From the IMG/VR virus record IMGVR_UViG_3300049027_000085, positions 1-64,000 of that record: DNA of 64,000 nt; one strand, written 5' to 3'. The notes under the pieces are model-generated. The model saw only the letters and a program-made list of their open reading frames with translations, did not search any database and was not told where the DNA came from. The translations under genes were made by a program, and so were the position numbers. The first letter of the stretch is position 1. Every line of letters starts with the position of its first letter. Source of the stretch: a virus. Positions 7,364 through 19,300 of the stretch are shown here, one piece after another.

Positions 7364-10300
7364 ATGGCGCAAGATCAGGACAAGCCGTTCACCAAGCTGT
7401 TGAACCAAGTCGCCCCACCGTTGACGCAACCCAAGAAGAAGCGTCCGCGGCGGAAGCCCGTTGCCCAGCAGCCCGCCAACAACCCCGACCAGGAGAAGTA
7501 CAACCTCTTCGTCAACGCGTTGAAGAAGCGTGGGATACCGGTCAATTCCGGCTACCGCAGCCGTCAGCAGCAGGCGAACCTTTACAACCGGCTGCCCAAG
7601 GGTGAGGCGGCGCGTCCTGGCACGTCTGATCACGAGTTCTGGCGCGCCGTCGACACCCCGCCTGACGCCGACGAGAACCTGATCCGTGAGGCGGCCAAGG
7701 AGGCCGGCATAGAGTTGGGCCCGCACCGCATCCACCAGGGAACAGGCCGCCACCGCCACCAGTCGTTCAACAAGCCCAAACAGCAGGAGGGGGAGTTCAC
7801 GAAGCTTCTCAAGCAGCTGCCGCAAGAGCCGCAGGACGGTGAGTTCACCCAACTGCTGAAGGGGCTCGGCGGGCCGACAGACCGGTCTGAGGTACAGGAC
7901 ACCGGTAACGACCGTCCGTGGGTACCGAAGATGTACACAATCCACGACGTTCCCGGTGCGCCTCAGGGACAGCAAACCACGCAGAAACAGGTTCCTGTGG
8001 GAACCTCTGAGCCACAGGAACCGGCTGCCGGTGTCGCGGCCGTCGACCCGACGGCGGCGCAGGACCCCGGCAGCCGGGCGTTCAGCAAGAAGGTCACGTT
8101 CCGCGACAAGCCGGAGGGGGTCTCGAACACCGAGTGGGCCATACAGCAGCTCATTCCAGAGATCGTCAACCGGACAGGACACAGCCAGGGCGACGTCGAG
8201 CGCCAGCTGAGGAAAGGCATCGCCCACTACGAAGGGACCCCGCTCGACGAGATCAGCCCGGAGAGTTACTACGAGTTCGCGGGCAGCGAGGACTTCGTCA
8301 ACGCCCTCGACCAACAGCGTGACGCCCGTGAGGCAGCGCTAGAAGCCGCACTCGAGTCGCCTGAAGAGTGGAGCCCCGCGGACTGGGACCGGTTCAGCAA
8401 GGAGACCGGCACCGACCCGGCGGAGATACAGGCCGCGCTGAGCGGGCAGTCGGAACGGTTCAGCTCGTTCGCTGAGGCCGGCAACCAACGCCGTCAAGCG
8501 CTGGCCGCGAAGACGCAGGAACTCATGCAGCAGGGCGGGCTGACGCAGTTCCAGGCCGGGGTGAGGGCGAGGGTCGAGATGGGGATCCTCGACGAGCTCA
8601 AGGCCCAGGAGCTTTTACAGAAAGACCAGAAGGCGCAGCAGGAGTTCGAGGCGTACTTCAGGGAGAACTTCATCGACACCCGTGCGGTGACCGCCGGGCT
8701 TGGCCAGGTAAGCAGCATGGGCGGAGGCATGAACCCCGTCCAGGACTCTCAGACGTTCGCCAAGCTGCAGGACCCGGTCGAGTACGAAAAGGCGAGGTCG
8801 GAGTACGTGGCGATGCAGATGCAGAACATGCTGCAGCAGTACGGCAGCTACGACGCCGCCATGCAGCGCCACAAGAACGTGATGCGCGACTACGACCCGA
8901 ACCTCCGGCCGTTGGCGCGCCCGTTGGAGATGGCGAAGAGCCTGGTCAAAGCCTTGCCTGAGGCTGTGTCGTCGATTTTCAGGACAGGCGCCTTCCTGCA
9001 GGACTTCATCACCCCGGGAATGGTGTACAGGGCGGTGACCGACACGCCCTCCACCCCGACCAAAGACAAGAACCTCGTCAAGCTGGCCGAGTGGGTGGAG
9101 AAGCACACCGAAGAGAACCTTGGGCAGAACAAAGACCTGCAGGTCGAGTTCATGAACAGCCTGGCCCTCAACCTCGCGTTCAACGTCGGCCCGAACGCGG
9201 TCGGTCAGCTGTTGACACAGGTCGGGGCCGGTGCGTTGGGTGGAGGTGCGAAGCTCGCCACGCTGATCGGCATGGGGCAGGGCCTCGGTGAGCAGCAAAA
9301 AGAAGCGATCAAGGGCGGTGCATCTGAGAACCAGATCAAACTACACAGCTTGATCGGCGCCGTGGCCGCCGTGCCTGACATCATACCGTTGGCGAAGTGG
9401 ATGCACGAGCCGACGCTGCTGAACAAGTTCTTCGGCAAGTTCTTTGCCGGCGCGGTGGAACAGGTCGGTGAGGAGGCCGCGCTGCAGGCCACCAAGGGGC
9501 TGATCGCCCGGACGCTGAGCAGGGCCAAGACGTTCGCAGCGGGCTCGGCGATGGAGGGGCTCCAGGAGCTCTCTGAGAAGAAGATCAACGACGCCGTCGC
9601 GACCATGACCTACGACCCGAAGCGCAGGGTCCTGGTGTTCACCGACGAGGACCTGCTTGAGACACTGGGCGGCGCGGTCGGCGGTTTGGGCGGCGCGGCG
9701 GTCGAGATCACGATGGAGGGGGAACAGCCCACCACGGCCAACCCGACCGTCGACCAGGTGTTGGCTCAATACAACCAAACGGCGCCGGCACAGACGACCG
9801 CCAAGACACCTGACCCGATGGCGATCGCGCCGCCTCCACCTCCGGCAGCCGTGGAGCCGGTCGAACAGCCGGTTGGGGTACAGGTCGGAAGTACCGTCGA
9901 GGCGCCGTTCCGCGGCAAGACCGTCACAGGCACGGTCACCAACATAGAGAATGGAAAGCTCACCGTTCAGACGGAGAACAACACGTTCGTCGTGAACGAG
10001 AAAAGAGCAACACCGGTGACTCAGCAAACAGCTCCTCCTGCTGCTGCGCCGCCGGTAGAGCCGGACGCGGTCCCTAAGTCGGTCGTTCCAGTTCAGGCCG
10101 GCATCAAGGTCGCTCCGTACGACGGACCCCAGGCCGCTCCGGAGGAGACCGCTACGCCATCGGTCAAGTCCGTCGAGCGCCGGGGTGTCCGTGAACGCGT
10201 CGCCGACTTTATCTACCCTGAGGGTAAGAACCGTCGTGAGACCGCGGAACGCGCGGCGCAGACCGACGACCTCACCGGGTTGGCGAACCGCGGTGCTTTG

Positions 10301-13300
10301 GACCGCGCGCTGCCGGCCGCTGAGAAGGACCCCAACACCTCGGTCATAGCGTTCGACGCGAACAACTTCGGGCAGATCAATAAGAAGGTCAGCCAACAGG
10401 CCGGCGACCAGGCGTTGAAAGACATCGCGTCCGCCATCCAGCAGGCAGCCAAGGAGGAGGGGGTCGGTGAACGCGTGTTCCGGCGCGGAGGCGACGAGTT
10501 CGTGGTGCTCGCCCCCAAGGCCAAGGCCGAGCGGGTCAGGAAGCTGGCCGAACAGATCTACGGCGACAAGGACTACTCTGGGGTGAAGGTCAGCATCAGT
10601 GGGACCGTGGGCAACACGTTCAACGAGGCTGACGCCACCCTACAAGACGCCAAGGCCGTCAAGAAGGGGTTGAAGTCTGCACCCAAGGGAAGCTTGAAGC
10701 GTACCTTCAAAGGCCCGGTAGAACAACAAAGTTATTACGCTAACCGTGAATTCCTTAAAAAGGAACTGGACAAGGTCGGCCTAGAGGCTGACCCGGCGGT
10801 GATAGAAGCGACGACCGAAGCCCTCTTCAAAAAGTGGCCGGACCCCAAGACTTTTCGTAAAGCGATCACAGACTTCATTCGGGATGAAACGAACGACCAT
10901 GTCACCGACCGTGTTGAACTGCTCGACCTGCAGGGGAAGTTGAAACGTAAGAAACTCAGCCCGGACGATCAAACCAAGGTCCACTACATCAAGAAGAAGC
11001 TCCAAGAGTACACAAGCGGCAAGATGCTCAGGCTCAGAGAAGAGTTTGACCTCGACGCCATCGCTGAGGACATACTGTTCCGAATGGCGCGTGCAGACTT
11101 CGGAGCAGCCAAGGGGGACCCAAACACCGGATACGTCATGAGCGACTGGACCGGGGAAGAAGTGGGCATCGGTGACATCGTTAAATACAGGGTAGATAAG
11201 CGCCAAGGAACGGTCGAGCGGATCGTGGATGAGTACGGCGAAACTGAGGCAGTGGTACGTCTGACACACGACTCGCAGGGCCGTGAGATATTACCCCAGA
11301 ATCAGCACAACGTGTCTTGGCCAGAACGTGACATCAGGCTGGTGACCCGCAACCCAGAGGTCACCGGTCAGCCTGACCTTGCGCGTACATTCGACATTTA
11401 CCTCAATAAGTACAAGGGCCTGTTCGACAAGCAAGACGTCAAGGTCGAAGAGTTTACCAAGCTTTTCGAGCGGGGGATCATCGCGCCGGCGCGTCAGTTG
11501 GCAGCCCCCTTGACCTACAGGCCGCCCTACACGGTGAGCAGCCTCTTGCAGCCGCAGTTTGACGACTTCCGTGCGAAGAACAAATTGGTCAGCAAGGAGA
11601 CGATCACCAGCATGGCGTTCAAGAACGCCAAGCCGCTGGAGAAGGAGTTTATCAACACTGTCTTAGCGAGCCCGATCTTCAAGGACCGAAAGAAGTTCCC
11701 CTTTAACGAGTTCGAGCTCGAGCTCAGCCGTGAACTGTTGCCGCTCAATGTGATTTACAGTGCCCACCACGCCAACTACGGCGTCAGCCGGCTGGGGGCG
11801 TACGACAGTTACGGTAAAGAAGAGACGCACATTTACGACGTGCCAGCGGTGAACGCCACGCTCGACGCGATGGACCACGGGTATACAGCCCACTGGACCG
11901 ACCAGTATGACGAAATGGTCGACAGGGCGCAGTACAAGGTCGACCAGGTCGTGAGCCCGTCGGGTGAACCGGTGTACCTCGTCGTTCCGGACATTGTTTA
12001 TGACATCGACTACCCGAGCACCGGCTACGCCCTTGAACAGGAGTACCCACGCTGGGTACGTAAAAAAGGTAAGGGCGACAAGGGCGACTTCAAGTTGAAC
12101 GAGGAGTCGCTGTACGAGGTGTCGGTCTTCAACACCCGCAACCGTGAGGATGCTGAGCTCGTGGCGAAAGACCTGACCCAACGCGTCAAGAGGACCAAGG
12201 GCCTGTTCGGGCACACGCGTGTCTGGTACAAGGACGACACGGCCTACATCGCGGAGATACAGGGTGAGGGCCTGCAACGGTTCACCTATCCGTACCATGG
12301 CGGCACCAAGAGCACGTGGACAACCAAGAAGTGGCACTGGGGCGCCTCACAATGGGACGTGTCGAGGAGCGTTTCTTCAGCTGTGGAAATGGTGTTCAAC
12401 CACTTCCAAAAGCGGCACGCTGTTAAGGGAACCGTCGACGAGAAAATGGACGAGTTCATCGACTTCGTGATGGAAGGCAAGATGACGATGGACGCGCTCA
12501 GTGACATCAGTGACGCGACCACCGCCATCAAAAAGGGCGGTGAGTTGATGGACCGGATCGCCAACGACATCCTCTCGGAGATAGAGAACCGTGTCGACAC
12601 GGACCCCGAGTACCGCGACGATAAGGGCAACACCAAGCTGACGCCGGACGACCGCATGAAGGTGATGAGCAAGGAACTGGCCAAAATGAGCGACCAGCTC
12701 CAGATCGGCAAGCTCCGCCGTCAGGCTATAGAGACGAAGCTAGAAGAGCTGAAAGAGTACGCCGAAGAGGTCGACCAAAAAGAGAAAGTCGCGTATGGGT
12801 TGATCAACAGTGAAGAGTACACGCAGGCGATCGACGAGCTGGTCCACCACATTCGTCTGGCCGCTGACCTTCGCCGTGACGATTGGAAGCTCGCGGTCGA
12901 TAGGTTCAAACAAGACATGGAGGATAACCTTTGGGAAGAGTGGAAAACTGAGGCCGACGCGCGGACCTGGATACACGACCGGCACCAAACTGGCGACAAC
13001 CAGTTCTACCTGATCCGCTCCTACAAGGATCCGCAGACCAAAGAGATAAGCTACGTGCCGATGTCGGAGGTTAACTACTACGAGTACAGCACCAACGACC
13101 TGCACGGACTTTGGGATGACGCCTCATCCAAGGTGGAGACCTTGGCTCAAGAGATCATAGAAGAGACGTTCGAGGACCAGGTGAAGTTCGGAAGTGACTT
13201 CTTCTACATGTTGAAGAACCCGATGGTAGCACACTTCCGCGGCGGCCGTTGGGTCGAGCACGCGATGAACGACGACTGGAGTTTCATCGACAACGCGCAG

Positions 13301-16300
13301 ATCCGGTCAGAAATTCAAGAGGCGGCGCGGGACCACTTCTCAACGAAGACCAACCGGATGAAGAGCTCGGACAAACTGCGGGCTGAGTATGAAGATCTCA
13401 AGATGTCGTACAGCTCTGAGGACTTCAAGAACTTCGAGGACCTGGAACGCGACCTGATCAAGAAGTGGAAGAGTTTCACGGACATCGTGCCGCTGTGGGC
13501 CAAGCAGTTCATATACCACCAGAAGAACTTCGGGCCCCGAATGGCTCGTGAGGAGATACAGCGTGCCGCCAAGCGCGGGTTGAAGACGGTCCGCATGGCG
13601 GCCCCTGAGACCGGGGCGTTGATCGAGGGGCACGTTGACACGACACAAATTTCTGACGCCCGAAAGGTGGTGGACCCGAACCTCGGTTACTCAGTTTACA
13701 CCCAATACCGGAGTGACCGTCTCGACGCTGGGGACATCATCTATCTCGACGGTAGCCAGGAACCCTATATGGTCGTCGAGGTCGGTGAGGGTTGGCTGAA
13801 GGCAGCTAAGGGCACATCCGTCATAATGGGCACCCCTGATAAGGTGATCATGAACCTGACAGCGGAGGCGCCGGACCGGACACGTGACATCGAAGCGCAA
13901 GCGAGGGAACTGCTTGAAGAGTTCGGCTACCGCATTTTCCCAGCTTCAAGCCGGAGCGGCTCCATTCTGGCCGCTTACGAGGGCCCGGGCTTCGACATCG
14001 TGGAGCTCAAAATGCCCGACACCGGCGATCCAAAGAAGATCGATCTAAAGAAACTCCGTGCCGGGATACGCACCCACCACCAGCCCATATTCGACCGCTA
14101 CGTCGAAATGGCCGACTGGACCTTTAAGGAACGGCCTGACGCACGGTGGGTGACCGACCACAACGGGCACCGGTGGATCGAATTTGACATCACTGAAGCG
14201 GACGTCAACAAGCCGATTGCACTTTTCCGCGCAGATTTGTTAGAAGACCACATTGACCAGCGCGACAAGTGGGCGCAGCGCGAGGAGATGGACGACGAGT
14301 TCTTCAGGGCCATCGACTCCCAGATAGACGACTCAGGGGCCGTGCGCTTGAACTTCGCGGCGGCTGAGCTGATCCGCAGGATCGAGACGCAGACCCAGAT
14401 CGACCAGGGCGACGACCCGTTCGTCCCACTCTTCGCGGCGGCCATGGGGCGCCAACAGGACGTCGACAACTGGATAGACAGGCTAGCGACCATAGATTCG
14501 GAGTTAACACGTCTCGGGTACCCCGATGATTCAAGGAAAGGCATCCAGGAGCTACGTAAGCAGCTAGAGAGCCTGCCGAACCGGGTCGGGGTGATCTACA
14601 CCCGCAATTTCGCGCTGCCCCATGAGAAGATCCACGAGGCGCGGTACCTGAACGCCGCGATGGAGGCCTCGGTCCGGAGCTACTACGACGACTTCGAGGC
14701 CACGTTCAATGCGGCCAAAACGGACCGCGGCAACATGACCGTCAACGAGAAGGCGTTCCGGAACTACTTCAGCAAGACGTACTATAATAACCGCAAGTTC
14801 TCGTCCCTGGACCGTGAAGAGCGGGGTATACTTCATGAAGAGGTGTTCACCGCGATCACTGATGGGGACTATGCGAAACTCAAGCTCACCGACTCCGAGG
14901 CGGCGCGGTTCATCGAGGCGGACCTCGACGCGTACGTCAAGAAGAACGGTGATCAGATCCTAGACGACATAGAGGTATGGGCAAATGAAAAAGTCAAAAA
15001 GTTCGCCGCCGTCGAGAAACTTCTCGCTGGCAAGCAGGCGACGAAAGAACTTAAGAAAGCTGGCATCAGCGTACAAGAAACAGAAAGCCGGAACGGAGAA
15101 CGCGATCGAGGAGGCGCTCAAGACGCTGGAACCCAGGAAGCCGATGGCCGTGGGGTTAAAGATCGCCGCCTACCGAAAACCGTCGGACGAAACACGTCGC
15201 TCGTCGAAGACGACCTGACGTCCGTAGCTAGACAGCTCGAGCAGCTGCCACGTGACGTGGCGGCCAAGGGGGCAGAGGAGTGGCTGGAGTCGCAAGGGTT
15301 CGAGTCCGCCTACAGCCAGGTTTTCGACCTCCCGCCCAGTGGCCAGAACACGGCCAAACGTATGGCGGTGATCGAGCACATCGACGCGCAGGTCGAGCGG
15401 TACACCCAGCAGGGCGACACCGGCCGCGCGAAGGAGTGGTACTCACGCCTCGTCACCTTGACCAACGCGATCAGCCCTGACTACACGGAGTACGGCCGTG
15501 CGATCGGCCAGCTGGCGAGGTGGGCTGACCTTGACCCCCAGGCGGTCGTCGGCCACACACAGCAGAAGATGGCGAAGGCCGGCAAGGCCGACAAGCTGAC
15601 CCTTGAGCAGCAGCAGCAGCTGCGCGACCAGGCCAAGCAGATCGCTGAGCTTGAGAAGAAGGTCCAGGACCTCGAGGCCAAGAAGAACGGCGCCGGCGGT
15701 AAAGGCAAGAGCCACCCGCTCAACCAACAGAAATTACGAGCTACAGCTGCCCTCCAGGCGCTCAAGTCGAAGCTCGGCAGTCTCAAGCGCTACAACCAGA
15801 GCCTTAAGGCGGCGGCCGACAAGATCCGCAAGCTGGGCGCGCAGGGGACCGCCGCGAGCTGGATCAACCGTAATGAGAACAACGTCACCAACTGGCAGGA
15901 GTTGTTCAACGACCCGAACGGGCTGGACAAGCTGCGAGAACAGGTAGATCACAGCCACACCATCGCCTCGAACAACGCGAAAATCAAGGAGCTGTCCATC
16001 ACCGACATGAACGGCTACCTCGATCAGCAGGTCGCCCTGGCCGACGACGGCGCCAACCTCGCCAACCCGCAGATCCAGCGTGCCGTTCAACTCGCCAGGA
16101 CGAACAGGAAGGCGGCCGTCGACTCACTGGTCAACTGGGTGATGAACGAGCGTCAGCAGTCACTTCAAGAGTGGGACAAGTACCTCACCAACGACAACGA
16201 CGTCTATGCTGAGGACCCGTTCTTCAGGGACTTCGTTTGGCAGGGGCTGACCGAATCGCTGCGCAATGACCGGCCGGACATCCCACCGTCACTCGACCGC

Positions 16301-19300
16301 GCTGTGCTCGCAGGTGTGTACGAGACCTTCAGCCAGGGGAACAACTTCACCGGCTTCATGAAGCTGTACAAGAAGGAGTCGTCCAGAGCTTTGGCCGAGG
16401 CCAAAGACATGACGAAGGTCACCACGAGCGGCGGGCAGTGGGTCAAGATACCGAGGACAAGCCAAGACAGCCCCGACTTCGAGCAGAACGCGAACCGCCT
16501 GCGCAGTCTGTCAGCGCAGAGTTGGTGCACGAGCCGCGGGATGGAGCGGCCCTACATTCAGAAGGGCGACTTCTGGATCTACCAGGAGGGCGGGGTCACC
16601 GAGCTCGCGATCCGGTTCGACGGCGACCAGGTTGTCGAGATACAGGGCCGCCTCAACAACGGACGCATCCCGGTCGAGTACATCCAACAGGTGACCGAGC
16701 TGCAGAACAGCGGCGAGGTCCAGTTCAGCAAAGGGGCACAGACACAGATAGACAGGGCGAAACGCCAGGTCGTCGAGACACAGAAGATCGAGAAGTGGCT
16801 CGAAGACGAAAACATCAAGGTCGGCAGCGTCAGCACCGAGGTCAGCAATGCTGAGACCCTGGAACACGCCAAAATGGCGTACGTCGGCGAGAACATGCCT
16901 CGCAGGCTTGCAAGCATTATCTATGACCGCTACGAGGGTATAGCTGACCTAGAGTGGCACGTGGACCGTGAACGTGACATGTACATCGCGGGCGGGCGCC
17001 TCACCGAGGATGACATCGAGAACGTCACCGATAAGTATCAATACGTGATCGCCCAGCTTGCATGGGAGGAGATGACCGCACACCATGATGATGAGCAAGA
17101 TTATGACGATGAGCGTAACCCAGGCGACCTAGTGGACCCCAACTGGAGGTTAAACAACTTCCTTGAGGACACCGAGTTCAAGCACTTCGATGACCTCTAT
17201 GACACGTTCTTCCCTGGTAAGTTCAAGGCGCCAGCGCCCAAGCCGATCACCAAGGAACAGCTCAGTGAGGTGAAGAACGCAGAAAGCCTAGGACAGGCGC
17301 AGGCGATCTACGAGTACCACACGAACCTCAACCAGTTCATAGCCGACAACAAGGAGTACATCTCCAAGCGCCAGCTGGACGGTGTGACGAACCCGTCCAT
17401 CTCTGAAGCGTACCGCAAGCGCAACTTCGACCAGCTCACCAGGACCGTGGGGATCCGCAAAACGTTCGAGTCAGCGCCGCTCTGGCAGCAGGAGGAGATG
17501 CTCGGCTTGAGGAAGCTGAAGAACGGCAACTACGTCTTCCCGCACCGCGTGTCGATCGGGGCCGACGGGACCATAGGGAACCCGTACATGTATCGTCCGA
17601 CCCTTGGTCTTCAAGGTAACATACCGACGTACGGGCTGCCGATCGGCAAGTTCCTCGACAAGATCGAGGTGTTCGAGAGCTCCGTCCAGCTGCGCAAGGG
17701 CGTTAAGGTGCCGAAGCTCCGGCTCGCTGAGAAGAACCTCGTGATCGAGGCCCGCGGGGTGGAGGTGCCGAAGCTGCAGGTCGTGGGCGGCAACCTCTAC
17801 ATCCAACGTACGGCGACGAAGGACATCAAGTTCCCGAACCTGGTCGCGGTCGGCAGGTCGATAGGCGTGCTCAACATCTACAATTACGCCACAGAGGGAC
17901 TCAAGGCGCCAGACGTGCTGAAGTTTCCGAAGCTGATCAGGGAGGGAAGCCGCGGCCTCAACCAACCGGGAATGGTGATGTCGTGGAAGCCTGAAAAAGA
18001 AACGTCATCGTCTGGCCATACGTTCACCCAGATGGTGGAACACAATCACGACCTCAAGGGCAACAAGCTGGATTCAAGCAACACGACACAGCTGGGCCAC
18101 AAAAAGTTCGACGCGCGAACCTTCGCCTCCAACCTGAGGTTGAGGAAAGGCCAGAAGGGCTACTCGCTGAAGAGCGCGTTCGATGACACGAAACACGGTC
18201 CAGGACCGAGAGGCCCCAAACGCGGCTTTTTGGTGGATGAAGATCAGGTGCGCAAGGTTTACAGGGAGTACCTCGACGGGAAGAGCCTCAGGCAGGCAGC
18301 CAAAGAGAACGGCGTGTCACATGAGCTGCTGCGCCGGCGCTTTAAGGAGCTGGGCCTCGACCTCAAAACGAAGGGTGAGGGCGCTGAGGACATGTGGCGC
18401 GACGGCCGCGGCAAGGGGTCGCTGAAGAACGCGTTCGGTGACATCGAGGGCGACGACGACTTCCTCAGCTATGAGGGCGACGTCGAGTCTAGGGTGACTG
18501 AGTACATTGACCGCTTTGAGCCGAAGAACTCGTTGGAACGGGAGATCTTCAGGCGCTACATCAAAGATGTCGTCAACCCGGACGAAGAGATCCTTGAGAT
18601 CCTCAACCCTCCAGACCGCATCATGCTGGCTGAGTTCCTCGGTGAACGCTACGCGACCGAGTGGGCTGAGGAGTGGCAGGACGTTTACGAGAAATCGCCC
18701 ACCGAGGAACAAGTCAAAGACGTTGAGGACCGGATGTTCAAGCTGGCCAAGGAGGCTGCTGAACGTTACGACGCAGAGGACCCGCTGCCGGCAGCTGCTA
18801 ACCAAGAGATCGACAACGACCCGGCCAGGCCGCTTGAAGACCGCCTCAACGACATGGCGATGAACGCCTACTGGGACAACATCACCAAGTCGGACCCGAT
18901 GGCGGAACAAGAGGACGATGACAACGACTCCTGGCCGGACCTCCTGATGCGGGTCGACGAGGACCGGCCGATCAGCGACTTCCCGAAGGACACCAGGGAC
19001 GCGCTGGTCGACGTGGCGAAGTACAAGTACCTCGAGGGCCGGATGGCGGACGGGCTGAGCTTCGACGACTGGCGCAGCGCCGTGATGAACGAGCTGGTCG
19101 CCGCGAAGGTGGACCCCGCGCAGCTCGAGGGCTACTACAAGAGCCTGTACCGCGAGGTGGTCAGCCAGGTCAAGCAAGAGCGTTTCCGCGCCGAGCTCGA
19201 CCGGATGAAGGAGAAGTACAACCTCCAGGACGACACGGCCGCACGGCTCGCGCTGATCGAGGAGAAGGACGAACGCGTCAAGAAGCTGAAGCTCCACCGC

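Noticed and set aside
10440-10500. c-di-GMP inhibitory I-site before GGDEF
   Set aside because: The expected RxxD position reads GVGE; no I-site.
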